64,000 nucleotides of DNA, taken from assembly GCF_018687475.1 (NCBI RefSeq), contig NZ_CP061292.1, positions 1,302,001 to 1,366,000 of the forward strand, read 5' to 3'. How positions within the stretch are numbered: position 1 is the first letter of the stretch; each line of letters opens with the position of its first letter. Positions 38,313 through 50,044 of the stretch are shown one piece after another. This stretch comes from Polynucleobacter sp. MWH-UH24A. Its GTDB lineage: Bacteria; Pseudomonadota; Gammaproteobacteria; Burkholderiales; Burkholderiaceae. Under the pieces are notes generated by a model, which was not told the DNA's origin, made no database searches, and saw only the letters and a program-made list of their open reading frames with translations. A program made the translations under genes and the position numbers.

Positions 38313-38768
38313 TCAACGTTGTTGGATTTGATTTGCATCCGTCCGAAGAAGGCGTGCAAAATGCTGCGAATTAATAACCCCAAAGGACTCCAAATCAATC
38401 ATGCGTCCTGTACTGGGATCGGCAAGGGTCAAGCGCCCATCTTGACGGGCAATTAGCTCAAAAGGAGGCTCGCTTCCGATTTCGCGACGCTTGCGCTCTT
38501 GCGCTAGGGTTCTTAAAGCCCCGCGCACAAAGCCTGCCTCTCCAGTAATCACATCGACTTGCTGCTTCGTTTGATAATCAACGACCGCAATCGACCCATC
38601 AGTACGATCTTCAAACCGCAATTGTTTGATGAGTGCTGCGGGCGCATCGGGATACCGCACCATCTGTTTGGACTGCTGCGTTACCCAAGTAGCGAATACA
38701 ACAAGCGCTCCAAGTGCGAGTGCGAGAACACTTGTTTTAGTCATTAAGGGCGATGGTGAACGGTTCAT
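38313..38768 (-). CDS. puhC: Photosynthetic complex assembly protein PuhC
   Basis: 151 residues. One N-terminal membrane segment (TSVLALALGALVVFATWV) and a periplasmic domain with LRFEDRTDGSIAVVDYQTKQ, GEAGFVRGALRTLAQERKR and LADPSTGRMIDLESFG, the PuhC pattern. It supports LH1 and reaction-centre assembly. ATGA overlap with puhB upstream. Confidence 0.93.
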   Translation of the reverse strand: MNRSPSPLMTKTSVLALALGALVVFATWVTQQSKQMVRYPDAPAALIKQLRFEDRTDGSIAVVDYQTKQQVDVITGEAGFVRGALRTLAQERKRREIGSEPPFELIARQDGRLTLADPSTGRMIDLESFGVINSQHFARLLRTDANQIQQR

Positions 38769-39460
38769 GAGCGTGATTGAGAAACCTTTGCAATAGCCAT
38801 ACCCTGCCCATAGGCGCTAATTGGTGACTCGGACTGACCGATGGGCTGAGAGCGAAGTTCAACCTGATTCATCGTCGCCCAAGTATCTGCAAATAACTTA
38901 GCTACCTTAGCGCCGTCTGGCACGCATCGCAACATTGGCTCGGGGTGGGCCAACTTCCAAGCGCGGGCATGTGGCCACAGATGCAAGAACGGGATTTTGT
39001 CATCGGCATTGAGCTTGATGGGGATATCCGCACTACCGTCAGGATAAATATGAACACCCGCTTGTGCTAAACGTTTGAGGGGTAAATTAAATGTAATCGT
39101 CAGCACAATCCCAATGCGCATGACCAAACGCCGATTGGTTAAGGTATACATCGTTGCATTCACGGACCAATAGGTCAGTAAGGCCAACATCACCAACGCG
39201 CAAAGTGATAATCCCAAAGCCCAAGCAAAGCCTGGCCATTCCTCAACCCAGCCGCCTGCAGATCGGCTAATGGCAATTGCCTTTAGAACAACCATGGCAG
39301 AAAAGTACAGTGCGAACCATTGCAAATGCGCTGCATGAAGTGCAAACGATTTGAGGTCTGGCTTTCCTTGCCACAGAATGCGCTCGTTCTGAGGCAAAGG
39401 CTCAGGCAATCCGGGCTGTGCCTCGAACTCGTGCTCTGGGGATTGGTAGATCGTACTCAT
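38765..39460 (-). CDS. puhB: Photosynthetic complex assembly protein PuhB
   Basis: 231 residues, PH-like domain in the membrane. Landmarks are LPQNERILWQGKPDLKSFAL, three membrane segments, NATMYTLTNRRLVMRIGIVL and IPFLHLWPHARAWKLAHPEP, then MLRC. PuhB dimerises and helps build the reaction centre. It lies 5 bp after puhA and overlaps puhC. Confidence 0.94.
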   Translation of the reverse strand: MSTIYQSPEHEFEAQPGLPEPLPQNERILWQGKPDLKSFALHAAHLQWFALYFSAMVVLKAIAISRSAGGWVEEWPGFAWALGLSLCALVMLALLTYWSVNATMYTLTNRRLVMRIGIVLTITFNLPLKRLAQAGVHIYPDGSADIPIKLNADDKIPFLHLWPHARAWKLAHPEPMLRCVPDGAKVAKLFADTWATMNQVELRSQPIGQSESPISAYGQGMAIAKVSQSRS

Positions 39461-39465
39461 TGCAA

Positions 39466-40236
39466 TTACACCAATGGCTCACTGCGCTCAGGAGTGGCAT
39501 ATAAAGTGCCCGCCCCAAAGTACGCCATGATTTTTTCCTCTTCGAGCAAGGTAATTTGCTCCATGCTCTTCGTCGCCGGAACTTTTGCAAAATGTTTGCC
39601 CAATACCGCTTTCACAGAAACCTGATTACGACCTACACGGGCAAAGTTCATGGGCAACAGCACGCGACGAGCGCCTGCTTCTGGCGTGGTCTCGAGCTCC
39701 AAATACCGAATCATCATCTCGAGGCGATCGACCCAAATCTCTTTAATGGTTCCACCGCGCACCCCATCGGCACCCACCACATTAAGGCCACGAGGATCAA
39801 TGTCTTGTCTGGCTACACTAAAGTCACTCAATAAGCGCATTGGAACAATACGCGGGCCACCTTCTGGCATATGATCGGGTACATCGGCACGATTGGCATA
39901 CGCACCAGGACCAATACCATCGAGCATTGGATTGCCAGTTGGCTCAATCGGTGCACCATTCATCCCATTCGCTGGTCGCGCAGCCAAACGCTCTAAGGGC
40001 TCATCACGGGGCACCGTAACATCGCCACCGAATTGGGTTTTGAAGGTTTTTGGCTTAGGCATTGCAGCAATGCCCTCAGCACGACGCACCTTGCCCGCTT
40101 GATCGTATTCCAGAGGAAATCCCTCGCGTTTACTCTCAATGGTGAGGTAATAAATGAGGATGGCAAAGAAAACCCAAAATGCATACAAGGCTAGTTGCGC
40201 GACATCCACGTATTGTGTAATTGCTCCAGTTCCCAT
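39466..40236 (-). CDS. puhA: Photosynthetic reaction centre H subunit
   Basis: 256 residues: one N-terminal membrane helix (VAQLALYAFWVFFAILIYYL) followed by KREGFPLEYD and a large cytoplasmic PRC-barrel domain. Conserved parts include MLDGIGPGAYANRADVPD, GLNVVGADG, IKEIWVDRLEMMIRYLE and VLLPMNFARVGR. It caps the L and M subunits and guides proton transfer to QB. Upstream lies lhaA with a 26-bp gap. Confidence 0.96.
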   Translation of the reverse strand: MGTGAITQYVDVAQLALYAFWVFFAILIYYLTIESKREGFPLEYDQAGKVRRAEGIAAMPKPKTFKTQFGGDVTVPRDEPLERLAARPANGMNGAPIEPTGNPMLDGIGPGAYANRADVPDHMPEGGPRIVPMRLLSDFSVARQDIDPRGLNVVGADGVRGGTIKEIWVDRLEMMIRYLELETTPEAGARRVLLPMNFARVGRNQVSVKAVLGKHFAKVPATKSMEQITLLEEEKIMAYFGAGTLYATPERSEPLV

Positions 40237-40262
40237 AACGTACTCCCCTCTTTAACAATGAA

Positions 40263-41705
40263 TTAGCTTGGAAACTCCGCTAATCCAAACTTCGAATCCG
40301 ACTGCGTTGGCTTTGGATGCTTCATCATGACCAAAGGACCAATCGCAACCAAGGTTGCAAACAACAAAAACAATTCAATGTGATAGACAAAGCTATATCC
40401 CGTTCCTGGTGAAACCAAAACGGATCCAAGCGATCCCGATACGGCTAAGCTGGAAACCACATCCCGAATCACTCCACCAAGTCCAATAGCCAATCCAGCT
40501 GCGCTCGCACTCACCGCACCCCAGGCACCGATCACGAGACCATTCATTCCTAAGGAATCAAAACTCATCGCAGTTGCTAAGGTGCTAACAGCAAACAATC
40601 CGCCACCAAAACCAATCAAGAATGCGCCGACTCGGAATAAATTAGGTGCGAGCAATGGCTCTGAAAAGATCACACAGGTAAAGGCGAAGATCCCACACAG
40701 AGCCCCGACCGCAGCTAAGCGATGCGAATCAATTTGACGATTTAGGACCTTAGCCGCCAACATAAATGCCAATAAGGCTCCGATTGAGGTCAAGCCGGTT
40801 AACAAGGTTGTAGCACTGACCGACAAGTGAAGCACCTCGGCCCCATAAGGCTCCAAAATGATGTCTTGCATGCTAAAGGCTGCAGTTCCCATCCCTAAAG
40901 CAATCAAGAAACGAATAACCTTGTCTTGCTTGGCAAATTGATTCCAAGATTCTTTAAAGCGAGTGATTGGCTCTTGACTGAGTTGCTCCTTCGTCTTCGG
41001 TTGGCGCGCCTCTTGTTTCCAGAGTGCCATCAGATTTAGCACCATCGTCAGCGCAGCAGCGCCCTGCACCACCTGAATCAAACGCAGTGGTGAGAAGTTA
41101 CTAAGCAATAGTCCAAATAAAACGCTACTGAAGACCATACCGATCAGGAACATCACATACATAAGAGCCACAACCCGTGGGCGGGATGCTGGGGTTGCCA
41201 AATCCGATGCGAGAGCCAAGCCCGCAGTTTGGGTAATTTGCATACCCGCACCAACCAATAGGAATGCCAGTGCTGCAGCAATATAACTAAACCAGTGAGG
41301 CCAGTTGGAATCACCAGACAATAAAATTAGAGAGAATGGCATGATGGCAAGACCACCAAACTGCAACCAACTCCCCAACCAAATATATGGAACACGCTTC
41401 CAACCCAAAAACGAGCGGTGGTGATCACTTTTAAATCCCACCAGTGCACGAAATGGTGAAAACAATAACGGGAGCGCTACCATTAGCGCGACGAGACTTG
41501 CGGGCACTCCCATCTCAACGATCATCACGCGATTGAGGGTGCCAATCAGCATTACCGTCGCCATCCCAACGGATACTTGGAACAATGCCAAACGTAACCA
41601 TTTACTTAAAGGCAGGTCTTTCGTTGCCACATCAGAAAATGGCATGAGCCGTGGCGAGATCCGACGCCAGGCTGAGAAAAGATTAAGGTTCATCGTGCGC
41701 ATCAT
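40263..41705 (-). CDS. lhaA: Light-harvesting 1 assembly protein LhaA (PucC family)
   Basis: 480 residues, MFS fold with 12 membrane segments. Landmarks are RLALFQVSVGMATVMLIGTL, LNRVMIVEMGVPASLVALMV, LVGFKSDHHRSFLGWKRVPY and MQDIILEPYGAEVLHLSVS. It sits between bchM and puhA, the usual lhaA place. In Rhodobacter LhaA is required for normal LH1 assembly. ATGA overlap with the bchM stop. Confidence 0.94.
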   Translation of the reverse strand: MMRTMNLNLFSAWRRISPRLMPFSDVATKDLPLSKWLRLALFQVSVGMATVMLIGTLNRVMIVEMGVPASLVALMVALPLLFSPFRALVGFKSDHHRSFLGWKRVPYIWLGSWLQFGGLAIMPFSLILLSGDSNWPHWFSYIAAALAFLLVGAGMQITQTAGLALASDLATPASRPRVVALMYVMFLIGMVFSSVLFGLLLSNFSPLRLIQVVQGAAALTMVLNLMALWKQEARQPKTKEQLSQEPITRFKESWNQFAKQDKVIRFLIALGMGTAAFSMQDIILEPYGAEVLHLSVSATTLLTGLTSIGALLAFMLAAKVLNRQIDSHRLAAVGALCGIFAFTCVIFSEPLLAPNLFRVGAFLIGFGGGLFAVSTLATAMSFDSLGMNGLVIGAWGAVSASAAGLAIGLGGVIRDVVSSLAVSGSLGSVLVSPGTGYSFVYHIELFLLFATLVAIGPLVMMKHPKPTQSDSKFGLAEFPS

Positions 41706-42400
41706 CGGGTTAGCACCATCGCTTGCGAAATATAAAAACCGCGCGCAATTTTTTGGGTCGCATCAATTTTCCAAGCACTTAAATCGGTTTCTTGGCTGAT
41801 CATCTTTGCCAGGGTTTGTTCAGCAACCGGTTCAATAAAGGGTGCCCGATCACCGCGAGGAAATAAACGTCCTACGGTAATCATGGTGGATAAAAATGGG
41901 TTCTTCGGTGCAAAAGTAAATGCGATTCGTTGACTAGTTCGCTGCGCTAAACCAGCAAGCGCCTTGGTAATATCGCGGCGGTGGTAATGAATCATCGAGT
42001 CCATACAAACCACGTGATCAAAATTACCCAAAGAGGGGTCTAACATGTCCCCAGCAAAGAACTCAATTGACCCCCGACCCAAGTCGGTCGGTAAGCGTTC
42101 GCGTGCCAAGTCAATCAAGGTCGGTGAAATATCGGTGGCCATCACCTGCGCACCGCGCTTAGCCAATTCGACAGCTAGCGCACCCGTACCACAACCCGCA
42201 TCCAAAACCCGCTGTCCATGCAAGTCGGCTGGTAAATAACTAAGTAGGACTTTACGCATCTCATCACGCCCCGCCCGCACCGTTTTGCGAATCCCGCTTA
42301 CTGGTGCGGTCGAGGTTAATTTTGCCCAGGCATCAAACGCAGTCCGATCAAAGTACTGCTGCAACTGACTACGTTTTTCGAGATACGAATGCTCTTGCAT
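41702..42400 (-). CDS. bchM: Mg-protoporphyrin IX O-methyltransferase BchM
   Basis: 232 residues, class I SAM methyltransferase. The SAM loop is VLDAGCGTGALAVELAKRGA, followed by VMATDISPTLIDLAR and VVCMDSMIHY. N-terminal QQYFDRTAFDAWAKLTS is a BchM/ChlM feature, as is the FAPKNPFLSTMITVGRLFPR stretch. It makes the substrate used by AcsF. Between bchL and lhaA. Confidence 0.95.
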   Translation of the reverse strand: MQEHSYLEKRSQLQQYFDRTAFDAWAKLTSTAPVSGIRKTVRAGRDEMRKVLLSYLPADLHGQRVLDAGCGTGALAVELAKRGAQVMATDISPTLIDLARERLPTDLGRGSIEFFAGDMLDPSLGNFDHVVCMDSMIHYHRRDITKALAGLAQRTSQRIAFTFAPKNPFLSTMITVGRLFPRGDRAPFIEPVAEQTLAKMISQETDLSAWKIDATQKIARGFYISQAMVLTR

Positions 42401-42413
42401 ACCAATACCCTAA

Positions 42414-43337
<924 letters not shown>

Positions 43338-44936
43338 TTAGCGTCCAAAATGGGCTTTTGCGTCGTACAAAGTTTCTAAAGAAATCGTTGGTAAACCGCG
43401 CTCAATCGCAAAGCGCTCGGTATTGCGTTTTGCCTTACCGCGTACAAAAAATGGGATCTTATTCAGCTCTTTTTGTGCCTCTGGCTCCCACACACTCTCT
43501 GTTACTGGGGCGCCGTTGGCGACTGCAATCTCAGCAATCGGTGTTGGCTCAGCGGCGACACTAGCCTCATTGGCTGAAGTGCGTTGATGCCCATGACCTA
43601 AGTGTGAGGGCACTGCACCATCATGAAACTCAAAGTCTTCACGGAACATACCGATCAAGTGCTCTTCTAAGCCCATCATCAATGGATGAACCCAGGTATC
43701 AAAGAGAACATTGGCTCCCTCAAACCCCATTTGTGGCGAGTAACGCGCAGGGAAGTCTTGCACATGGATTGGTGCTGAGATCACAGCACACGGAATCTTG
43801 AGACGTTTGGCAATATGGCGCTCCATCTGACTACCCAGGATCAACTCAGGCTGTAGTTCGGTAATACGCTGCTCAACCTCGAGGTAATCGTCCGTGATTA
43901 AAGCCTCTACACCATACTGAGTGGCTGCTTCTCTCACTTCCCTAGCCAACTCTCGGCTATAAGTACCAAGGCCGACTACCTGAAAACCCATTTCTTGCGA
44001 TGCAACTTTTGCAGCTGCAATTGCATGGGTTGCATCACCAAAGATAAAGACGCGTTTGTTGGTTAAATAGGTTGAATCGACCGATAAGGCATACCAGCGA
44101 GCACGCGAACGTTTAGTAAGCTCTTCGATATCACAATGGATTTGTGCAAGCGTACATACTTCCTCAATGAAAGCTCGTGTTGCATTAAATCCGATTGGGA
44201 TAGTTTTAGTACTGGGTTGCCCAAAGTTTTTACTTAACCACTGGGCTGCACTATTGGCCACTTCGGGATAGAGCACCACGTTAAAGTCTGCCTCATGCAA
44301 GCGTGAAATATCTTCAGGTTTAGCACCCAAGGGTGCGACAACATTGACTCGCACACCAATCTGTCGCAGCAGCTTCCGAATTTCCACCAAATCATCGCGA
44401 TGCCGAAATCCCAAGGCGGTTGGTCCTAAGATATTGCAACTTGGTGGCAATCCAGCGGGTCGTGGTTTGCGTATTTCTCCTGGAGGTAAAACATAATCTT
44501 TACCCAATAAACGCACCATTTGATAGAAAGTTTCTGCTGCTCCCCAATTCTCTTTCTTTTGATAGGCGGGTAATTCCAAAGGCAATACCGGAACCGATAA
44601 CTGCAACGCTGCTGCTAATCCACCTGGATCATCCTGAATCAGTTCAGCGGTACACGATGCACCAACCATGAGTAGGTCTGGCTTAAAGCGTGCATAAGCA
44701 GAACGCGCCGCATCCTTAAATAACTCTGCTGTATCGCCACCAAGATCGCGTGCCTGAAATGTCGTGTAGGTCACCGGTGGGCGTTTGTTCATACGCTCAA
44801 TCATGGTAAAGAGCAAGTCCGCATAGGTATCACCTTGCGGTGCATGCAAGACGTAATGCACTCCCTCCATCGCAGTAGCAATGCGCATCGCGCCAATGTG
44901 CGGAGGTCCTTCGTAAGTCCACAGTGTTAATTTCAT
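43338..44936 (-). CDS. bchB: Protochlorophyllide reductase subunit BchB
   Basis: NifK-like catalytic subunit, 532 residues. N-terminal [19 protein letters not shown] contains the Asp (here in place further on, [14 protein letters not shown]) used as a cluster ligand in BchB proteins. Also [20 protein letters not shown] and [12 protein letters not shown]. The C-terminal domain [20 protein letters not shown] with RRNTE-type helix (KRNTERFA) is characteristic. 9 bp separate it from bchN. Confidence 0.95.
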   Translation of the reverse strand: MKLTLWTYEGPPHIGAMRIATAMEGVHYVLHAPQGDTYADLLFTMIERMNKRPPVTYTTFQARDLGGDTAELFKDAARSAYARFKPDLLMVGASCTAELIQDDPGGLAAALQLSVPVLPLELPAYQKKENWGAAETFYQMVRLLGKDYVLPPGEIRKPRPAGLPPSCNILGPTALGFRHRDDLVEIRKLLRQIGVRVNVVAPLGAKPEDISRLHEADFNVVLYPEVANSAAQWLSKNFGQPSTKTIPIGFNATRAFIEEVCTLAQIHCDIEELTKRSRARWYALSVDSTYLTNKRVFIFGDATHAIAAAKVASQEMGFQVVGLGTYSRELAREVREAATQYGVEALITDDYLEVEQRITELQPELILGSQMERHIAKRLKIPCAVISAPIHVQDFPARYSPQMGFEGANVLFDTWVHPLMMGLEEHLIGMFREDFEFHDGAVPSHLGHGHQRTSANEASVAAEPTPIAEIAVANGAPVTESVWEPEAQKELNKIPFFVRGKAKRNTERFAIERGLPTISLETLYDAKAHFGR

Positions 44937-44944
44937 GACCTCTC

Positions 44945-46734
<1,790 letters not shown>

Positions 46735-46773
46735 GTGCTTTTTTCCTTACGCAGCCTGGCTCCTATATAAATA

Positions 46774-46791
46774 TGTAAACTCAAGTTTACG
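46774..46791. promoter_or_regulatory. Degenerate PpsR-like palindrome upstream of bchF
   Basis: TGTAAACTCAAGTTTACG: a 16-bp dyad GTAAACT/AGTTTAC around CA, matching TGT-N12-ACA except the last base. It lies 40 bp upstream of bchF and 40 bp from the perfect site at 46832. It may be a second, weaker operator. Confidence 0.4.
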
Positions 46792-46831
46792 CTTTTTTAT
46801 GTAGACAAATCTAGGAATAAACCCTTATAAG

Positions 46832-46849
46832 TGTCAAATTATTTTGACA
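46832..46849. promoter_or_regulatory. PpsR/CrtJ operator between bchF and ppaA
   Basis: TGTCAAATTATTTTGACA fits TGT-N12-ACA exactly. Each end also reads TTGACA on one strand, so the site could cover the -35 of both divergent promoters. PpsR is encoded 1.1 kb away. Confidence 0.75.
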
Positions 46850-46969
46850 GTTTAGCCTCCTAGTGGTAAACCTTATGGAAACGGGTCAAAAAAGGAAGGT
46901 TTTTGGCCCAAATTAGCCTTTGTTTTAAGTACTTTCTGAAGAGAAATCACTGAAAAAAGGTGCATTTAG

Positions 46970-46985
46970 TGCAATAAATATTGCA
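46970..46985. promoter_or_regulatory. Perfect 16-bp dyad upstream of ppaA
   Basis: TGCAATA-AA-TATTGCA, 33 bp before the GTG start of ppaA. It does not fit the PpsR consensus. It may be an operator of another regulator or a leader hairpin. Confidence 0.35.
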
Positions 46986-47018
46986 TCGCAACATTAGCAA
47001 ACGGCTTAGGGGTAAACA

Positions 47019-47915
47019 GTGGATCAACTTAATCTACCGAGAGACGGTAATCAATCACAAGAAGGCAAGGAACGCCGATCATGGCCCAAGAATTCATACT
47101 CCAGCACCCCAATTTCCAAAAAAGTTCATGCGCCGACGTCCCATGAACTCTCCAATTTGCTTCATAAAACCATAGAGGCACAAATTATTCCCCGCCTCCT
47201 CATGCAGCATGGTCAAAATCGTCCCGAGATCGATTCGGGCCATCGAGGAACGACAATCTCTAGCGATGAGGTAAAACACTTCGCTGAACTACTCATCCAT
47301 AGCACCAACGATATTTGCCTTGGTTATATTCAAGCATTGCGCCTCGAGGGGCGAAATTTAAATGAAATTTATCTCGACTTAATTGCCCCTGCCGCTAGGC
47401 GCTTAGGCTGTTATTGGGAACTGGATGAGCAAAGCTTTACAACAGTGACCCTTGCCCTTGGTCGAGTCCAGCGACTCATGCAAGAACTCAGTCCCGATTT
47501 TCGTAATATCGAAAATCAGCACAAAACCCTCTCAGGAAAAGCGTTGTTGTTTGCAATGCCCCACTCCCAACACACTATGGGGGTTTTGATGCTAAGTGAA
47601 TTCTTTATTCAAGCAGGCTGGAATGTCACAACGGTAGCCAACCCCTCCAGCGAAGAAATCCTCTCGCTATGCCGTGAGCAAGCATTTGATATTGTCGGAA
47701 TCTCGATTTCATATGAGCTGCAATGGGATGCTATGCAGGAATTAGTCAAAGCAATCCGTCAATGTTCGGCCAACTCGCAAATCGGGATTATGGCCGGAGG
47801 TGCACTCTTTAATGCCAAGCCGGATTTAATGAATCAGTGCAACGCTGATATCTGCACCTTGAGCGCCCCAGATGCCGTGATTGCCGCAGAGAATATCTTA
47901 AAATCGCGTGTTTAA
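47019..47915 (+). CDS. ppaA: B12-binding photosynthesis regulator PpaA/AerR
   Basis: 298 residues. A variable N-terminal 85 residues is followed by a helical cap domain (YLDLIAPAARRLGCYWELDE and FTTVTLALGRVQRLMQEL) and a cobalamin-binding Rossmann domain. The B12 His lies in MPHSQHTMGVLMLSEFFIQA, and the later DIVGISISYELQ and IMAGGALFNAKP fit the fold. In Rhodobacter, AerR/PpaA binds B12 in light and acts as antirepressor of CrtJ/PpsR. Here it is directly upstream of ppsR. GTG start at 47019 follows AGGGG. Confidence 0.88.
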   Translation: MDQLNLPRDGNQSQEGKERRSWPKNSYSSTPISKKVHAPTSHELSNLLHKTIEAQIIPRLLMQHGQNRPEIDSGHRGTTISSDEVKHFAELLIHSTNDICLGYIQALRLEGRNLNEIYLDLIAPAARRLGCYWELDEQSFTTVTLALGRVQRLMQELSPDFRNIENQHKTLSGKALLFAMPHSQHTMGVLMLSEFFIQAGWNVTTVANPSSEEILSLCREQAFDIVGISISYELQWDAMQELVKAIRQCSANSQIGIMAGGALFNAKPDLMNQCNADICTLSAPDAVIAAENILKSRV

Positions 47916-47940
47916 GAAAAATCAATAAAAGATTAAGCCC

Positions 47941-49356
47941 GTGACCAATATTGCCAGCACCGCCCACACTTTTGGGCAGTTAAACCCCGATGAGATTGCG
48001 AATCTCGTCGAGGCCTCGGCAGACATCTCACTAACGCTCAATTCAGCGGGTGTGATTCAGAGTATTGCCTTTGGTAATCCGGATCTACGAAGTCCCAATT
48101 TAGAAAACTGGGTTGGTAAATCCTGGATTGATATGGTCACGGTAGAGAGCCGTCCGAAGATTCAGGCGCTTTTAACAGATGCCAATGAATCATCGCTCTC
48201 ACGCTTTCGGCAAATTAATGTTCCAATGCCGGGGGCGAGTGATTTACCCCTACTCTGCGCAACACTAAAAATCGGCAGTTCAGGTCAAATCATTGCGCTC
48301 GCTAGGGATTTGCGCGAGATCTCTCTTTTACAACAACGCTTAGTCGATGCTCAGCAAGCGATTGAGCGGGATTACACCCGCTTACGCCAACTCGAAACCC
48401 GTTATCGGGTTTTATTTGAAATGGCCTCGGAGGCCGTACTTGTTCTTGATGCGAACACCTTCAAAATCGTTGAAGCTAATCCACGTGCTGCTGATTTATT
48501 AAGTGAGTCCATCAAGAAACTAAATGGCCGCTCCCTGATTGATTATTTCGCCAAGGGTGATCGGATTCAGGCGCAATCTTTATTGAGTAAGGTTGCCTAT
48601 ACCAGCACCGCCGCTGATTTAAATACCAAATTACTCAATGGTCAAGAAGCATTTTTATCTGCTGCGCCATTTCGTAATGAAAATCAATCCCTACTATTAA
48701 TCACAATTAAGCGCTCTGGTGAATTTGTTGATCGTCAAGATGCTGGAGCCCAGTCGCTAGTCATTCAAGCCCTCGAAAATGCACCCGATGGATTTATTGT
48801 GACGAATTCGGCAGGAAAAATATTAACGGCCAATCAAGCGTTCTTACGCTTGGTCATGGCGGATAAGCTCGATCAAATCTTAAATGAGCCCCTCGAGCGC
48901 TGGCTCGAACGCTCGAGTGTTGATTTGCGTGTCATGCTCTCTAATCTTCAAGAAAAAGGGTCGATTAAATTATTTGCGACATCGATTCGCGATTCCTTTG
49001 GTACCCTGCATCCGGTTGAGATCTCCGCTGTATCAGTCTCTTACCCGCATTCCTGTTTAGGATTTACGATTCGCGAGGTAGGTTCACGCATTCGCTCGAA
49101 AATTCAACCTGATGAATCCATTACCCGTTCGAGCGAGGAACTCACGCAACTGGTTGGGCGTTTACCCCTAAAAGAAATTATTAATGAGACCACTGATCTG
49201 ATTGAGCAGCTTTGCATTAAAGCTGCGCTCGATCTGACGCGTGGTAATCGCGTCTCGGCCTCTGAGATGTTGGGCTTGTCACGGCAAAGTCTCTACATCA
49301 AATTACGCAAATACAATCTGAGCGATCAAAGCAAAGATAGCGACATCGAGGAATAA
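47941..49356 (+). CDS. ppsR: Photosynthesis gene repressor PpsR/CrtJ
   Basis: 471 residues. Order: an N-terminal domain, PAS repeats (LFEMASEAVLVLDANTFKIV and QALENAPDGFIVTNSAGKIL) joined by a Q-linker helix (IERDYTRLRQLETRY), and a C-terminal Fis-type helix-turn-helix, AAL...EMLGLSRQSLYIKLRKY. A cysteine in IEQLCIKAALDL just before the helix-turn-helix probably matches the redox-sensing Cys of CrtJ/PpsR. It represses bch, crt and puf genes aerobically by binding TGT-N12-ACA, sites present here. GTG start, 25 bp after ppaA. Confidence 0.92.
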   Translation: MTNIASTAHTFGQLNPDEIANLVEASADISLTLNSAGVIQSIAFGNPDLRSPNLENWVGKSWIDMVTVESRPKIQALLTDANESSLSRFRQINVPMPGASDLPLLCATLKIGSSGQIIALARDLREISLLQQRLVDAQQAIERDYTRLRQLETRYRVLFEMASEAVLVLDANTFKIVEANPRAADLLSESIKKLNGRSLIDYFAKGDRIQAQSLLSKVAYTSTAADLNTKLLNGQEAFLSAAPFRNENQSLLLITIKRSGEFVDRQDAGAQSLVIQALENAPDGFIVTNSAGKILTANQAFLRLVMADKLDQILNEPLERWLERSSVDLRVMLSNLQEKGSIKLFATSIRDSFGTLHPVEISAVSVSYPHSCLGFTIREVGSRIRSKIQPDESITRSSEELTQLVGRLPLKEIINETTDLIEQLCIKAALDLTRGNRVSASEMLGLSRQSLYIKLRKYNLSDQSKDSDIEE

Positions 49357-49357
49357 G

Positions 49358-50044
49358 ATGTCATCACAGGTGGCGGTCATGAGCTTGGTTAGCATCCAAC
49401 CGCAAGCCAAACTCGCTGGTATTACCCGGCTCATGTTTAATCGATTTAGTACTTATCGACCCAAAGGCTTAGTCTTACAAAAGCACATGGGGTCTGGCAA
49501 AAATGCGGGGTTCTCTGTGAGCCCGAGTGGGACTCATCAAGGTCTATTTAGTCTCTTTGATTCTTTAGAGCATGCAAATGCATTTATTTGCGAGTCCCCT
49601 TTACTCAAGTGGTATCAAAGACATGCTCTTGAACTATTTACTGTCAAACTTCGTGCCTACTCCGTCAAAGGTCGATGGTCTGGACATCAATTAAGTGAAT
49701 CCATTGCGCCACCAAGCTCGGGACCCATTGCTTCGCTCACGCGCGCATCGATTAAACCCTCAAAAGCGGTCTCGTTTTGGACCAAGGCGCCCCCTGCCGA
49801 AGTCGATTTATTGCATACCGATGGCTGCTTAATTTCTGCAGGTGTGGGTGAGGCGCCAATCCTTCGACAGGCCACATTTACGATCTGGGAATCGCAAGCC
49901 GCCATGGATGCGTATGCTCGCTCTGGTGCTCATTTGGCAGCGATCAAATCAGCAATGCAAGGGCAATACTTTTCTGAATCGATGTTTGTCCGTTTTCAAC
50001 CATTTGATGCAACCGGGACGTGGAAAGGAAGAGGACTTGCCTAA
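49358..50044 (+). CDS. crtA: Spheroidene monooxygenase CrtA
   Basis: 228 residues. CrtA features are FNRFSTYRPKGLVLQKHMGS, KNAGFSVSPSGTHQGLFSLF, ALELFTVKLRAYSVKGRWSG and FWTKAPPAEVDLL. It adds the keto group to spheroidene with O2, giving spheroidenone, which quenches oxygen stress in aerobic phototrophs. The ATG lies 1 bp after the ppsR stop with GAGGAATAAG as its ribosome site. Confidence 0.9.
   Translation: MSSQVAVMSLVSIQPQAKLAGITRLMFNRFSTYRPKGLVLQKHMGSGKNAGFSVSPSGTHQGLFSLFDSLEHANAFICESPLLKWYQRHALELFTVKLRAYSVKGRWSGHQLSESIAPPSSGPIASLTRASIKPSKAVSFWTKAPPAEVDLLHTDGCLISAGVGEAPILRQATFTIWESQAAMDAYARSGAHLAAIKSAMQGQYFSESMFVRFQPFDATGTWKGRGLA

Noticed and set aside
47019..49356. BLUF, phytochrome or heme-sensor domain in the regulators
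   Set aside because: ppaA shows only the cobalamin domain with its helical cap, and ppsR only PAS repeats and helix-turn-helix.
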